Shown here: positions 34,401 to 42,493 of the stretch, piece by piece
How the letters are laid out: each line of letters starts with the position of its first letter
How positions within the stretch are numbered: position 1 is the stretch's first letter
Source: Mycobacterium sp. OTB74
GTDB lineage: Bacteria; Actinomycetota; Actinomycetes; Mycobacteriales; Mycobacteriaceae
Assembly: GCF_029892685.1 (NCBI RefSeq)
Contig: NZ_JARXVD010000001.1
Coordinates: 124,001-188,000 of the forward strand
Length of the DNA stretch: 64,000 nucleotides
Direction of reading: 5' to 3'
Program-made: the position numbers and the translations under genes
The notes under the pieces: model-generated
Seen by the model: the letters and a program-made list of their open reading frames with translations, nothing else
Databases searched by the model: none
What the model was told of the DNA's origin: nothing

Positions 34401-34806
34401 AACCGCGATCAAAGCCATCGAGCGCACCGTGTCCTTTGGTGGTCAGGTCGGCGGCATCTTGACCCAAGGTTTGATGGACACATTTTCTGTTTCCGACCCT
34501 GACACCGGCAAGTCGCCGGCCCGTGAATCCTGGATGGCCCGCATCGCAGGCGCATTGGCGGGAGCGGCCCCGGCGATCGGTACCGGTGGCAGCGCCGCGA
34601 TTGATAAGGCCGTCGCGCAACGCATGGCGCAACAGCAGCAAAGCAACCAGACCAGCACCGACAATTCGGTAACGCACAACGCGCCGATTCTGAACATCGA
34701 GAATCTTCACACCGGTGATCAGTCGGGCAAGTCATGGGCAACGGACGTGGTGAATCAGCTTGCGCTCAACGGTGCCAACGCTTCATTCAGCGGTTCGTAC
34801 GGATGA
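31486..34806 (+). CDS. Tail tape measure protein with transglycosylase-like domain
   Basis: 1106 aa from ATG 31486, the largest gene of the element. N-terminal helical region, then a long hydrophobic Gly/Ala stretch (about 98-150) and further helical repeats, typical of siphovirus tape measures. A lysozyme-like (SLT/RPF-type) domain lies at about 760-850: LIQRESGGNPG with the probable catalytic Glu, then SARGLFQITPNTW and ANILRANPSGGDWG. The C-terminal quarter is Gly/Pro-rich and helical. A tape measure sets tail length and the hydrolase aids DNA entry through peptidoglycan. At about 1.5 A per residue the tail would be near 165 nm. Its stop overlaps the HNH gene (ATGA). Confidence 0.85.
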   Translation: MATVKIGIDARILKDRLDKSAAEAHRLARTWGGRAGEGYSREFGRAAHLRPKLPDSAKIAAAGAKDGAAYARGFNTAVHGSGVHGQLKELIHGTEQLGGALGKLAMPGAVAGLVAVAGAAATASGALGLLPAALLGVGTAVGAVTVGLHDFSKALGDSNDIEKFGTDLKHLAPAAAEAATELRNLVRGPLHDLRMATQQSLFTGVAGELHDLSSAFGPQLRSALTGIAGAMNSAFHGIGNQLLSPGTSGALSATLNNIVAGFQQLAPAAAPFTDAMVKIEQIGSQFWPQMAKGITDAAVKFQTFIQNAAQTGKLQQWMRDGMDAAKELGKIVADVARIFGDLSPVGKVILPQIEGLLRSTADILGKHPGLINAVLVAYTAWNTISGVSSLITALTTVTTALKAIPALAATAGTAMTTSLAGAAMLLGDMAIAAGAVLAVMKLNDDAKNSSINTYGNDSPAQRWMNAHPQFATPPPGGIPGSSNYTPPAAPNLNPNDYMPKYDLGPQVQPNFNGNPHQAGPLQYGTDTPWSKPGLGYFDKDTNQIWEDQNKVVQQAQSLRDSRMDLAKLQQDTNASDEQLLHAKEKIAQQEHAFTQSQLDLAQAQRGKWTKVENAFDAFGELGAHLDKDLGISKGLPGLADNLVKFVASLATAPLMGNLAMTASQGNGAYGLIGSLFGGSKVQETPGFDQIQSSATTFDTSANTFSNAVTQFTSAVTGNPGQPGSGGQPGLGNAATITAGGTTGNSPIPLTQLPNGSWTSPNPAWAHLIQRESGGNPGIEQQIYDANGGPGSPNSARGLFQITPNTWARNGGPAFAPDPRLATPQQQAIVAANILRANPSGGDWGAGGPGRENAGQLLAGLLPTGGGQGLPIPAGPKLDFNSPAFSIGNAGSIPGTPKPGMPSIGPAGNLPAGPLPGPLSIGNAGYTPQAPPQPQPGWQPQSAGPIGPSGSGALGVAAASGGGLGGMSAAAAQTAIKAIERTVSFGGQVGGILTQGLMDTFSVSDPDTGKSPARESWMARIAGALAGAAPAIGTGGSAAIDKAVAQRMAQQQQSNQTSTDNSVTHNAPILNIENLHTGDQSGKSWATDVVNQLALNGANASFSGSYG

Positions 34807-35072
34807 TCAAACGCCCGTGTCTGGACTGTGGTCGGCTCACTACAACCACCCGTTGCATCACGTGTCATCGCTTGCGTCGCAACGCAACCTACGACCATCC
34901 GGCATACCGCGCGCTCGGCAGACCGTCTGGCAAATGCGCTTTACGCATTCTTTGCGATGGCGCACCTGCCACGACGTTTGACCACATAGACGGCGACAAC
35001 ACCAATCATGCCCGGTCGAACATTCAACCGGCCTGCGGTCGGTGCAACCCAAGTAAAGGGTCTAAACGATGA
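34803..35072 (+). CDS. HNH endonuclease
   Basis: 89 aa from ATG 34803. Zinc ligands CLDCG...CITC at the N-terminus and the HNH core TTFDHIDGDNTNHARSNIQPACGRCNPSKG. HNH proteins near terminase genes take part in cos cleavage and DNA packaging with TerL in HK97-like phages and in capsid-encoding satellites. It overlaps the tape measure stop and the next gene start by 4 nt each. A homing role is less likely because it sits in a coupled gene chain. Confidence 0.87.
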   Translation: MIKRPCLDCGRLTTTTRCITCHRLRRNATYDHPAYRALGRPSGKCALRILCDGAPATTFDHIDGDNTNHARSNIQPACGRCNPSKGSKR

Positions 35073-35464
35073 CAGCAGTTGACGGCGTAGAGCTACTGAT
35101 CACCGCACTGGAGGCGCTGGGGCGCGACATCGAGACAGAACGCAGCACCAACGCGACAATGCCTAGTTACGTGGTGCGGCGCATCGGTGGCGGCAACGAT
35201 CTCCTCACCGACCACGGCAGCTACAGCGTGCACACGTTCGCACTGACCGATGACGAATGTCAGTCTGCCGCAAGCGATGCCGATGATGTGATCACCGCGC
35301 TAGCACCCCGCTACGGCGTGGGTCAGCCGGTCGCCATCAGCACCGGCAAGGTGTGGGTGGATCGGGTGGAGGTCACCGAGGCGCCTATCGATACGACGTA
35401 CACCAGTGACCGGTCCATCATCCGCTACACCGGGACCTACACGCTGCACATCCGCAACCGCTAG
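35069..35464 (+). CDS. Tail terminator / head-tail completion-like protein
   Basis: 131 aa from ATG 35069 overlapping the HNH stop. Helical start (GVELLITALEALGRDIE), then alternating beta strands ending YTGTYTLHIRNR. The pattern and size match minor capsid/tail terminator proteins of siphoviruses that cap the tail tube and join it to the head. No named family was recognised with certainty. It is followed by a 310-bp gap where a major tail gene would usually be. Confidence 0.58.
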   Translation: MTAVDGVELLITALEALGRDIETERSTNATMPSYVVRRIGGGNDLLTDHGSYSVHTFALTDDECQSAASDADDVITALAPRYGVGQPVAISTGKVWVDRVEVTEAPIDTTYTSDRSIIRYTGTYTLHIRNR

Positions 35465-35774
35465 CAAACATCCACCCATGCATGACGATGTATGACTATG
35501 TATCCCACCTGCGGATACGCCGCACGGGCCATCCATCACCCACCCGGCATAGTCACCGCAGCTCAGCAAAGCCACGCAAGCCTGTGACCAGCAGTTATGT
35601 CGCTGCCGCAACCGAAAAGTCTGCAACCCTCCGACCCTTCTCGACGTCCGCGCCGTTTCGCACACATACAAAGCGGCTCGCGCAGACGCGATTTTGTCGC
35701 GTAAACGCACTGGTCAGCGCATGTTTATGCATGGTTTTATGCATGAAACGTAGCTACAAAACCGCAGGTGGCAA
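35465..35774. other. 310-bp gap in the structural block
   Basis: No convincing gene; the only open frame (35482-35778) has non-phage composition and no ribosome site. It carries short ATGCATG/ATGTATG-type repeats at both ends (35477-35505 and 35720-35745) and is less GC-rich than its neighbours. It may hold a promoter for the genes from 35775. Confidence 0.5.
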
Positions 35775-36173
35775 ATGAAGCAAACACCCGATTTAGGACC
35801 TATTTTGACGCAAACAGACGTTTTTGAAACGCACAATCAGGAACTCGCCGCTTTCTTCGGGTTCACCCCGAGCGTGACCATCACGACCGGCACCGGCAAA
35901 GCTTTCACCATCCCGAACCCGGCCCTTCTGGATGACGACCAGCAAGAGCGATGGGATGACCTCCAGTTTCTGCTGGAGCGGGCCGACACCGACGACCAGG
36001 GCGAACCGCTGACCCCGTACCGCATTGATGGGGAGCTGTTGAAGCCGTCCTACAACGTGCGCCTGGCTACGGCGCTGTTCGGTGAGGCCGGCTACAAGGA
36101 GTTTAAGGCTGTCGGCGGTTCTGGCGCGCAGGTGGCGCTCACGTGGGCGCGCATGGTGAAGGAATCCGAGTGA
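35775..36173 (+). CDS. Tail assembly chaperone-like protein
   Basis: 132 aa from ATG 35775. The order FTIPNPALLDDDQQERWDDL, an acidic linker, PYRIDGELLKPSYNVRLATALFGE and GYKEFKAVGGSGAQVALTW is the pattern of the short form (gpG-like) of mycobacteriophage tail assembly chaperones. The programmed frameshift extension usually seen before the tape measure gene is not expected here, since the next gene is gp10-like and the tape measure lies upstream. Its TGA overlaps the next GTG. The assignment is from pattern memory. Confidence 0.66.
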   Translation: MKQTPDLGPILTQTDVFETHNQELAAFFGFTPSVTITTGTGKAFTIPNPALLDDDQQERWDDLQFLLERADTDDQGEPLTPYRIDGELLKPSYNVRLATALFGEAGYKEFKAVGGSGAQVALTWARMVKESE

Positions 36174-36550
36174 CTGACTCGACGGTCAGCGACTTCAAGC
36201 AGGCCATTATCGCTGCCATCAACGAGGACCCTGACGACGAGCTCCGCTCGTTGCTGATGAGCATTCCGGAGCGCATCGAGAAGACCGTCAAGGACTTCAC
36301 GCCCGTGGGTGGCGCGAAGGACCCGCATCCCGGCAGGACCCTGGAGTCGATCGAAATCAAGTCTCGCCGGGGTGAATACAAGCGTCTTTCTACCAGGCCG
36401 GTGAAGATCGGCGAGGTTTTCTCCGACGATGATCCCGAGCGGGTGATGGCGATCGAGTTCGGCCGGCATGAAGGCGACAAGTACGGTGCCACACCGGAAT
36501 TCGCGATGTTCCGCAAGTCCGCTGCCGCGTGGAACCAAGTGGAGTTGTAG
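36170..36550 (+). CDS. HK97 gp10-like head-tail joining protein
   Basis: 126 aa from GTG 36170. The C-terminal FGRHEGDKYGATPEFAMFRKSAAAW matches the end of gp10-like neck proteins (EFG...PFMRPA pattern), and the centre TPVGGAKDPHPGRTLESIEIK matches their loop. These proteins complete the connector between head and tail. It is coupled to the preceding gene by a 4-nt overlap and to terL with no gap. Confidence 0.7.
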   Translation: MTDSTVSDFKQAIIAAINEDPDDELRSLLMSIPERIEKTVKDFTPVGGAKDPHPGRTLESIEIKSRRGEYKRLSTRPVKIGEVFSDDDPERVMAIEFGRHEGDKYGATPEFAMFRKSAAAWNQVEL

Positions 36551-38026
36551 TTGGCTGGCCGGGGCAACGCCAGTTTCAAACTTGCCGACACGTCCCCTCC
36601 GCCCTGGCTGCGCTGGCGCGAGAAAGACCCCGCTAAGCGTGCGACGAAATTCATCGAAACGTATTGCCGCTCACCAAAAGGCGCGGGACATGGTAAGCCG
36701 ATCAGACTGGCCGAGTTCCAGAAGGCGTGGATAGCCGAGATTCTGAAACCCGGTATCCGCGAGGCCGTCCTACAGGCTCCCCGTGGTCAGGGTAAGTCCA
36801 CGTTGTTGGCGGCTATTGCGGTGTGGGCGACGTTCGACAAGTGCCCCACTGGCCAGCCACAAGTCCCGATCATGGCCACCACGGTGGGTCAGGCCGTCCG
36901 CTCTGTGTACGACGTGGCGCTCAAAATGGTTGCCGCCGAACCGGAATTGGCTGACCGGGCGCACATCTACCGAGGTGTGGCCACGCCCAAGATCGTGGTT
37001 CCCTTCAACGGCGGAGAGATGTTCCCGATCTCCCACGACGTGGACGGCCTTCAGGGCTTGGACCCATCGCTCGGTGTGTGCGATGAAGTCGGTTTTCAGC
37101 CGTGGGAGTCGTGGGAAGCGTTGTCTTACGCCTCTGGCAAGCGCACCACGTCCCTTGTGGTGGGCATCGGTACACCAGGCACGGACCGCTCAAAATCGGC
37201 GCTGTGGCACCTGCGGGAGCTTCACCGATCCGGTGATGTCCCCGAGGGTTTCAGCTTCACCGAACTGTCAGCTCCCGATGATTGCGATTACCGCGATGAG
37301 GCCAATTGGTTGATCGCCAATCCGGCGATCACCGAGGGCTATCTCGACATCAAGGTTCTGCGCAATGACGTGAAATCCAAGCCTGAAGCGACATTCCGCA
37401 TGTTCCGGCTGGCTCAGTGGGTGGAGGGTACTGACTGCTGGTTGGGCACTGACGGCCGGAAAACCTGGCGTGACCTCACCAGCGATTACCAACACAAACC
37501 CGGCGCTGATACGTGGGTCGGTGTGGACGTGGGCCTGGCGCGCGACACGACGGCAATCGTGGTGGGCCAGTGGAACAACGGCGTTCTGCACACCACGGCC
37601 AAGACCATCGCACCCACCGAGTCGCAAGCCGTCGATATCTCGGCGGTGCTGCACCACATCCGGCAGTTGGACAAGACATACAACCTCGTTGAGGTTGCGT
37701 ATGACCCGAAGCATCTGGAGATGCACGCCACGATGCTGGCCGATGAAGGCATTCCGATGGTGGAGTTCCCGCAGTCGGTGACGCGCATGGTTCCCGCGTG
37801 CGGCGAGCTGTACGGGGCGATCTTGCGCGGCGAGATATCCCACGACGGCTCAGCGGACTACGAACGCCAGATTCTCAACGGGATGCTGGCGTACACCGAT
37901 GACGGTTTCCGGCTCACCAAAAAGAAATCCCGCGGGCATATCGACGCCGCGATCGCCCTGGCGTTGTGCCATTCCCGCGCCCAACAGCCGGTGAAGAAAC
38001 GCCATCCCATTGTCTGCATTGTTTAG
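36551..38026 (+). CDS. Terminase large subunit
   Basis: 491 aa from TTG 36551, directly after the preceding stop. ATPase: Walker A APRGQGKST (about 76-84), Walker B LGVCDEVGF (about 172-180). C-terminal RNase-H-like nuclease beginning GVDVGLARDTTAIVV (about 323). This motor cuts and pumps DNA into the prohead. No small terminase gene was recognised; the HNH protein may assist. Intact packaging genes argue against a decayed prophage. Confidence 0.92.
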   Translation: MAGRGNASFKLADTSPPPWLRWREKDPAKRATKFIETYCRSPKGAGHGKPIRLAEFQKAWIAEILKPGIREAVLQAPRGQGKSTLLAAIAVWATFDKCPTGQPQVPIMATTVGQAVRSVYDVALKMVAAEPELADRAHIYRGVATPKIVVPFNGGEMFPISHDVDGLQGLDPSLGVCDEVGFQPWESWEALSYASGKRTTSLVVGIGTPGTDRSKSALWHLRELHRSGDVPEGFSFTELSAPDDCDYRDEANWLIANPAITEGYLDIKVLRNDVKSKPEATFRMFRLAQWVEGTDCWLGTDGRKTWRDLTSDYQHKPGADTWVGVDVGLARDTTAIVVGQWNNGVLHTTAKTIAPTESQAVDISAVLHHIRQLDKTYNLVEVAYDPKHLEMHATMLADEGIPMVEFPQSVTRMVPACGELYGAILRGEISHDGSADYERQILNGMLAYTDDGFRLTKKKSRGHIDAAIALALCHSRAQQPVKKRHPIVCIV

Positions 38027-38037
38027 GAGAGAAACCT

Positions 38038-39225
38038 TTGAGTTGGTTCACAAAGATTTTCGGTGAACGCGAGGTTCGCAGCGGTATCAGTATCAGCGAC
38101 CCCGCGGCTATCGGGTTGTTCGGCATTCAGCCGTCCATCGCGGGGGTATCGGTTACCGAGTTCTCAGCCCTCGGGGTGGCGTCGGTGTTCTGCGCGGTGT
38201 CGCTGATCGCCGACGCGATCGCGAAGCTGCCACTGTCGGCGGTGAAAACTCAGGGCGGCGTGACGCAGCCAGTCCCATCGTGGCTCGACAGCCCCGGTTT
38301 CAACTGCACCAAGTTTGACCTGGTCAAAACGGTTCTGGCGCATCTGCTGCTGTGGGGCAACAGCTACCTGGCCCACGTTTACAACAGTGCCGGCGCGCTG
38401 ATGGCGCTTCAGCCGATGCACCCGAGTGCCGTCACGGTGACTTGGGACGCCGCCGGTAACCCCACCTACCGGGTTTCTCTGCGGGACGGCACCGTTGCCA
38501 CGTTCACCGACGCCACGATGAGCCACGTCAAGGGCTTGTCTATGGATGGCCGTCTTGGACTGTCGCCGATGGCCCTGGCCCGCAACAGCGTGTTCGGCAC
38601 GTCGATCGCTGCTGATCGTTCCGCCTCAAGGCTTTTCGGTCAGGGCGCGCTGATGTCCGCGGTGGTCACCCCGGCTGGTGACGCGGCTATGACACCGGAA
38701 GAGGCGCAGGCCGTCCACGATTCGCTGACTGTCTCGATGTCCGGTGAATCCAATGCCGGGAAGATCGCCGTTATCAATTCCAACCTGAACATCAAGCAGT
38801 GGAGCTTGAGTAATGAAGACGCGCAGTGGTTGCAGTCCAGAACGTTTCAGGTCGAAGAAGTGGCCCGGTGGTTCCGCATCCCAGCGCACATGATCGGCCT
38901 ATCTGACAAAACTTCATCTTGGGGTTCGGGCGTTGCTGAGATGAATCAGATGTTCGCCGGTCTGACTTTGTCGCCGTGGACATCGAACATCGAAGACCAA
39001 CTGTCGGCGCTGCTGCCCCGCGGGCAGGTGGCCCAGTTCGACTACCACGACATGCTGAGCCCCGATCCGGAGGCGCAGGTCGGTCTGCTGATCCAGCAGG
39101 TGGACGCGGGTCTGTTGACACCGAATGAGGCCAGGCAGGTTTTGAACCGGACACCGCTGCCCAACGGTGACGTGGCTAAGCCGTCCCTTGTCGCCCCGCC
39201 AGCCGTACACAACGAAAAGGGCTGA
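38038..39225 (+). CDS. Phage portal protein (HK97 family)
   Basis: 395 aa from TTG 38038, set by AGGAGA about 8 nt upstream; the longer frame enters terL. Family features: VFCAVSLIADAIAKLPL, LLLWGNSYLAHVY, and the C-terminal ARWFRIPAHMIGLSDKTSSWGSG region (about 278-300) followed by LSPWTSNIEDQL. The dodecameric portal forms the DNA channel. Followed by the protease gene 1 nt after its stop. Confidence 0.92.
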   Translation: MSWFTKIFGEREVRSGISISDPAAIGLFGIQPSIAGVSVTEFSALGVASVFCAVSLIADAIAKLPLSAVKTQGGVTQPVPSWLDSPGFNCTKFDLVKTVLAHLLLWGNSYLAHVYNSAGALMALQPMHPSAVTVTWDAAGNPTYRVSLRDGTVATFTDATMSHVKGLSMDGRLGLSPMALARNSVFGTSIAADRSASRLFGQGALMSAVVTPAGDAAMTPEEAQAVHDSLTVSMSGESNAGKIAVINSNLNIKQWSLSNEDAQWLQSRTFQVEEVARWFRIPAHMIGLSDKTSSWGSGVAEMNQMFAGLTLSPWTSNIEDQLSALLPRGQVAQFDYHDMLSPDPEAQVGLLIQQVDAGLLTPNEARQVLNRTPLPNGDVAKPSLVAPPAVHNEKG

Positions 39226-39226
39226 T

Positions 39227-39760
39227 ATGACCGAAAGACGTTTCGCACCACTAGAAACCGAGATCACAGGCAACAAGTTGGGCGGGTATGCGGCGGTGTT
39301 CAACACGATTACCGACATCGGCCAGTACCGGGAGCAGTTGCTACCCACGGCGTTCGACAAGGTTCTAGGCCAGCCGCACAACGTTGCCGGTCTGCTCAAC
39401 CACGACCCGAACATGTTGTTGGCGCGCACCACAAACGGCAGCCTGCGGTTGTCCACCGATAGCACGGGTCTGGCTTTCGAGCTTGACCTACCGGACACCA
39501 CGACGGGCCGGGACGTGCGGGAGATGGTTGCTTCTGGCCTGATCACTCAATGCAGTTTCGCGTTCGTCGCCGGTGAGCAGTCGTGGACAGAAAACCGCAC
39601 CCTGCGCACCCACAGCAGTCTGGCCAACGTCACTGACGTTTCTGTCGTCACCAACCCCGCATACCCAACCACGTCAGTGTCAGTGCGTTCAGCAACCGAT
39701 GTGGACCTCACCACCCAAATCATCCGTGCGCGTGCACGGGCCAACCGAAAGGTTAAGTAA
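39227..39760 (+). CDS. Prohead maturation protease (HK97 gp4 family)
   Basis: 177 aa from ATG 39227. The HK97-protease layout is clear: GYAAVFN near the start, catalytic His in GLLNHDPNML (about 65) and the serine in ITQCSFAF. The family cleaves scaffold and capsid delta domains during prohead maturation. It is placed between portal and capsid as in HK97, and the capsid start follows immediately. Confidence 0.88.
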   Translation: MTERRFAPLETEITGNKLGGYAAVFNTITDIGQYREQLLPTAFDKVLGQPHNVAGLLNHDPNMLLARTTNGSLRLSTDSTGLAFELDLPDTTTGRDVREMVASGLITQCSFAFVAGEQSWTENRTLRTHSSLANVTDVSVVTNPAYPTTSVSVRSATDVDLTTQIIRARARANRKVK

Positions 39761-40966
39761 TTGAAGAGCATTGAGCAGATTGTTGCCGAGCAGCGGGCCA
39801 TCGTGGAGCTGTCCGAAACCGAGGACCGCAACCTCACTGATGACGAGGTCGCCCGGTACGAGAAGCTGGAAGGCAAGCTGAAACTTGCCCAAAAAACCGA
39901 CGAAATCGTCAAGCGCCAGAAGGCCTATGAGGCTCCCAGCGCGTCGCTGGCCGCTGTGGTGAACGTCGCCGCACCGAAGGCTGACGACACCGAGGCACGG
40001 GCGTTTGACGCTTATCTGCGCACCGGGCAGGAAAACCAGGACCTCACCGAGTTGCGTTCGCAGGTGGTCGGCACCAATAGTGCCGGTGGCTACACGGTCC
40101 CTACTGAGTGGCTGCCGAAGATCACCGAGCGGCTCAAGGCGTTCGGCGGGCTGGCCAACCAGGCCGAAATCATCAACACGGCCAACGGCGACCCGCTGCG
40201 TTGGCCGTACAACGACGACACCGGCAACACTGGTGGCATCGCCGCCGAGGCCGGTAACTCCGGTTCGGGCGCTGACATGGTGTTCGGTATCAACACCCTT
40301 GGTGCGTACTCCTATGACGCTCTCGGTGCCAGTGGTAACCCATTGACCGTCTCGCGGGAACTGTTGGCGGACAGCGCCTATGACATCGAATCGTTCGTCA
40401 TCCGTAAGCTGACTCAGCGTATCGCCCGCAAGCAGGCTGCCGATTACGTCAACGGCACTGGTGGTGGCACCGCACCCACCGGTATCTCAACGTCAACGAA
40501 CACGCACACGTTCTCGACCACATCGGGTACGCAGGCCATCGCCTACGCGGATTTGGTGGCGGCGGTGCACGCGGTGGACCCGGCGTACCGTGACGGCGCG
40601 GTGTGGACGTTCAACGACTACACCATGGCGCAGATTGAGACCCTGGTGGATGGTCAGGGCCGACCGCTGCTGAACATGATGACCGACGGCATCAACGTGG
40701 GCCGCAGCAACCAGATGCTACTTGGTTACCCGGTGCAGATCGATCAGGCGTGGGCGAACTGGTCGGACCCGTCGACCCACAAGTTCGGCGCGTTCGGCAA
40801 CGTCAATGAGGGCTTTGTGATCCGGCAGGTTCAGGACATCAGCTTGTTTGTTGATCCGTATTCGAACAGCGCGAATCGCCTGGTGGCTTACAATATGTGG
40901 TCTCGGACCGACTCGGCGATTCAGGACGCAAACGCTTTCGTCATTCTGTCGAATGTGACCCCGTGA
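39761..40966 (+). CDS. Major capsid protein (HK97 fold)
   Basis: 401 aa from TTG 39761. The N-terminal about 95 residues form a charged coiled coil (delta/scaffold domain). The mature part begins near TELRSQVVGTNSAGGYTVPTEW, followed by E-loop and P-domain segments and ending DANAFVILSNVTP. Having its own capsid means the element need not remodel a helper capsid. Whether the head is smaller than a normal phage head cannot be read from sequence, but 15.8 kb of DNA would underfill a typical 50-kb siphovirus head. Confidence 0.92.
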   Translation: MKSIEQIVAEQRAIVELSETEDRNLTDDEVARYEKLEGKLKLAQKTDEIVKRQKAYEAPSASLAAVVNVAAPKADDTEARAFDAYLRTGQENQDLTELRSQVVGTNSAGGYTVPTEWLPKITERLKAFGGLANQAEIINTANGDPLRWPYNDDTGNTGGIAAEAGNSGSGADMVFGINTLGAYSYDALGASGNPLTVSRELLADSAYDIESFVIRKLTQRIARKQAADYVNGTGGGTAPTGISTSTNTHTFSTTSGTQAIAYADLVAAVHAVDPAYRDGAVWTFNDYTMAQIETLVDGQGRPLLNMMTDGINVGRSNQMLLGYPVQIDQAWANWSDPSTHKFGAFGNVNEGFVIRQVQDISLFVDPYSNSANRLVAYNMWSRTDSAIQDANAFVILSNVTP

Positions 40967-41592
40967 CTTGGGCTCCTAGTTACGCCCAAACTTCTGATCT
41001 GGCAAGCTGGTTGGGGACCGCTGACGCTCCCCAACTGGCCTTGCCGATCGAGGCCGCATCGCGGGCGATCGACAAAGAAACGGGCCGGCAGTTCGGTTTT
41101 GATGAACAAATCCGCGAGTACGTGCCCAAGTGGCACCGGGATCGGTGGTATGTGTCCACCGACGACATGTGTTCGGCCCCGACATTGGTGCAAACCATCA
41201 GCGAATGGGACGGCTCGGTGCTCAACACGGTGACCAACCTTGTTCTGACACCGAGGAATGCGGCGGCGAATGGCCGCGTGTTCACCGGTTTTCACTATCC
41301 GATGGTTCCCGGTGGTGACGGCTGGTACGGCTATGGCTATGGGCCGTTCTGGCCGCGGCATCAGGTCATTCAGGTGACCGCCACGTTCGGCTGGCCAGAG
41401 ATACCGAACACCATTCAGCAGGCCACCGTAATGCAGGCGGCGCGCTGGTGGAACCGGCAGGACACCGCCGAAGGCACACCGACCCGCCACCGGGTTGATG
41501 ATGTGGAGTACGGGTTCGCGCCGGGCCAGGGTCTTGATCCCGACGTGCTGGCGATGGTCGCCCCGTACCTGCGTTGGTGGGGCGCGGCGTGA
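40963..41592 (+). CDS. Head-tail connector (gp6-like)
   Basis: 209 aa from GTG 40963 overlapping the capsid stop. The helical start (SDLASWLGTADAPQLALPIEAASRAIDKETGRQF) and the later VIQVTATFGWPEIPNTIQQATVMQAARWW are typical of gp6/gp15-type connector proteins that bind under the portal. Length is somewhat above the usual, owing to a Tyr/Gly-rich insert (GGDGWYGYGYGPFWP). Confidence 0.8.
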   Translation: MTWAPSYAQTSDLASWLGTADAPQLALPIEAASRAIDKETGRQFGFDEQIREYVPKWHRDRWYVSTDDMCSAPTLVQTISEWDGSVLNTVTNLVLTPRNAAANGRVFTGFHYPMVPGGDGWYGYGYGPFWPRHQVIQVTATFGWPEIPNTIQQATVMQAARWWNRQDTAEGTPTRHRVDDVEYGFAPGQGLDPDVLAMVAPYLRWWGAA

Positions 41593-41927
41593 GAGCGGGC
41601 AACCAGACCCTGACGTTCGTGGCGGTCACCGAGGGCACCGGCAAGAGCCGCTACAACAAACCGACCACGGTGTCTACGAGTACCGACGTGCCGGGTTGTA
41701 GGTTCCGGCCTTTGACCGCCGACGAGAAGATCGACATCGGCGATGTGGTGACCGATCCGTGGAAAGCGACGTGTCCACCTGTGCCGGCTGTCTTAGCGGC
41801 GAAGGAGGGCGACCAGGTCGTCTACGGGGGCGTCTCTTACCGGGTGTTCGGTGCGGTGCGGGTGTTCCCGGATCGGGATGGCACGCCGTTCAAGGTCACG
41901 GTCCTGGTCAAGGCGATCGAGGGCTGA
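41589..41927 (+). CDS. Head closure / stopper protein (SPP1 gp16-like)
   Basis: 112 aa from GTG 41589 overlapping the connector stop. Mainly beta, with CRFRPLTADEKIDIGDVVTDPW and YGGVSYRVFGAVRVFPDRDG, resembling head-tail stopper/adaptor proteins. It is the last gene of the structural chain and is followed by a strong terminator. Confidence 0.72.
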   Translation: MRAGNQTLTFVAVTEGTGKSRYNKPTTVSTSTDVPGCRFRPLTADEKIDIGDVVTDPWKATCPPVPAVLAAKEGDQVVYGGVSYRVFGAVRVFPDRDGTPFKVTVLVKAIEG

Positions 41928-41931
41928 CATG

Positions 41932-41965
41932 GAACCGCCCCCGACAATGGCGTCGGGGGCGGTTC
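41932..41965. terminator. Terminator ending the structural operon
   Basis: Perfect 14-bp stem GAACCGCCCCCGAC / GTCGGGGGCGGTTC with loop AATGGC. It also covers the stop of the convergent membrane-protein gene. Confidence 0.87.
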
Positions 41966-42212
41966 AGTGGTTGTCGTGCTGGTCCTCAAGCTGTCCACCA
42001 TGCAGAGCCCACCACACAAACCAGGCGACACTGCTCACGCCCACGACGATGCCCGGCGTGTAGTCGTGGGTCACCCGGTGGGACAGGTAGACGACGATGG
42101 CCAGCCACGCGGCAGCGAACACGGTGGAGAGCAAGACTGCCCTGATGAGGTGGATGTGGGGTATCGCCCGGAGCATGCGGAGGAATTTCTCATGCCATGG
42201 GTTTTCGGTCAA
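41964..42212 (-). CDS. Small two-helix membrane protein beside attR
   Basis: 82 aa from TTG 42212, with GAAAGG about 8 nt upstream. Two hydrophobic segments: HLIRAVLLSTVFAAAWLAIVV (about 21-41) and PGIVVGVSSVAWFVWWAL (about 53-70), with a charged end GGQLEDQHDNH. It is the only gene of the element on this strand besides none in the late block, and it is next to attR, where phages often keep genes expressed in the lysogen (superinfection exclusion, immunity). A holin is an alternative, but no endolysin is present. Confidence 0.65.
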   Translation of the reverse strand: MTENPWHEKFLRMLRAIPHIHLIRAVLLSTVFAAAWLAIVVYLSHRVTHDYTPGIVVGVSSVAWFVWWALHGGQLEDQHDNH

Positions 42213-42493
42213 TGGTGTGCCTTTCGTGGGTGGTTGCGAGCGGAAACCCTACGGGTTGCCCTGGCTTGATCCCCTCCCCAAACAACCCACGAACCATCCG
42301 CCCGATATCGCGTCTCGGCCCACGACTTGAAGACCGACCGTTTTTCGGTCAGTCTGATCTATGGGCACCCGTCGTAGGTCGCGAAGCTGGCGGCGGGTGG
42401 CCCCCGGCGCAGACGGGGGACTGGGCTACTGCGCTCCGGTCGGTTAACGTCGGACTCGGCTGATAGCGACGGTGGGCTCGGCTGTCACGCTTG

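Noticed and set aside
35482..35778. 98-codon frame in the structural-block gap
   Set aside because: Ser/Thr/Arg-rich without phage similarity, overlaps the chaperone start, no ribosome site.
42332..42352. Hairpin GACCG...CGGTC near attR as a terminator
   Set aside because: Stem is only five pairs with an ambiguous loop and no following T-run; not enough support.
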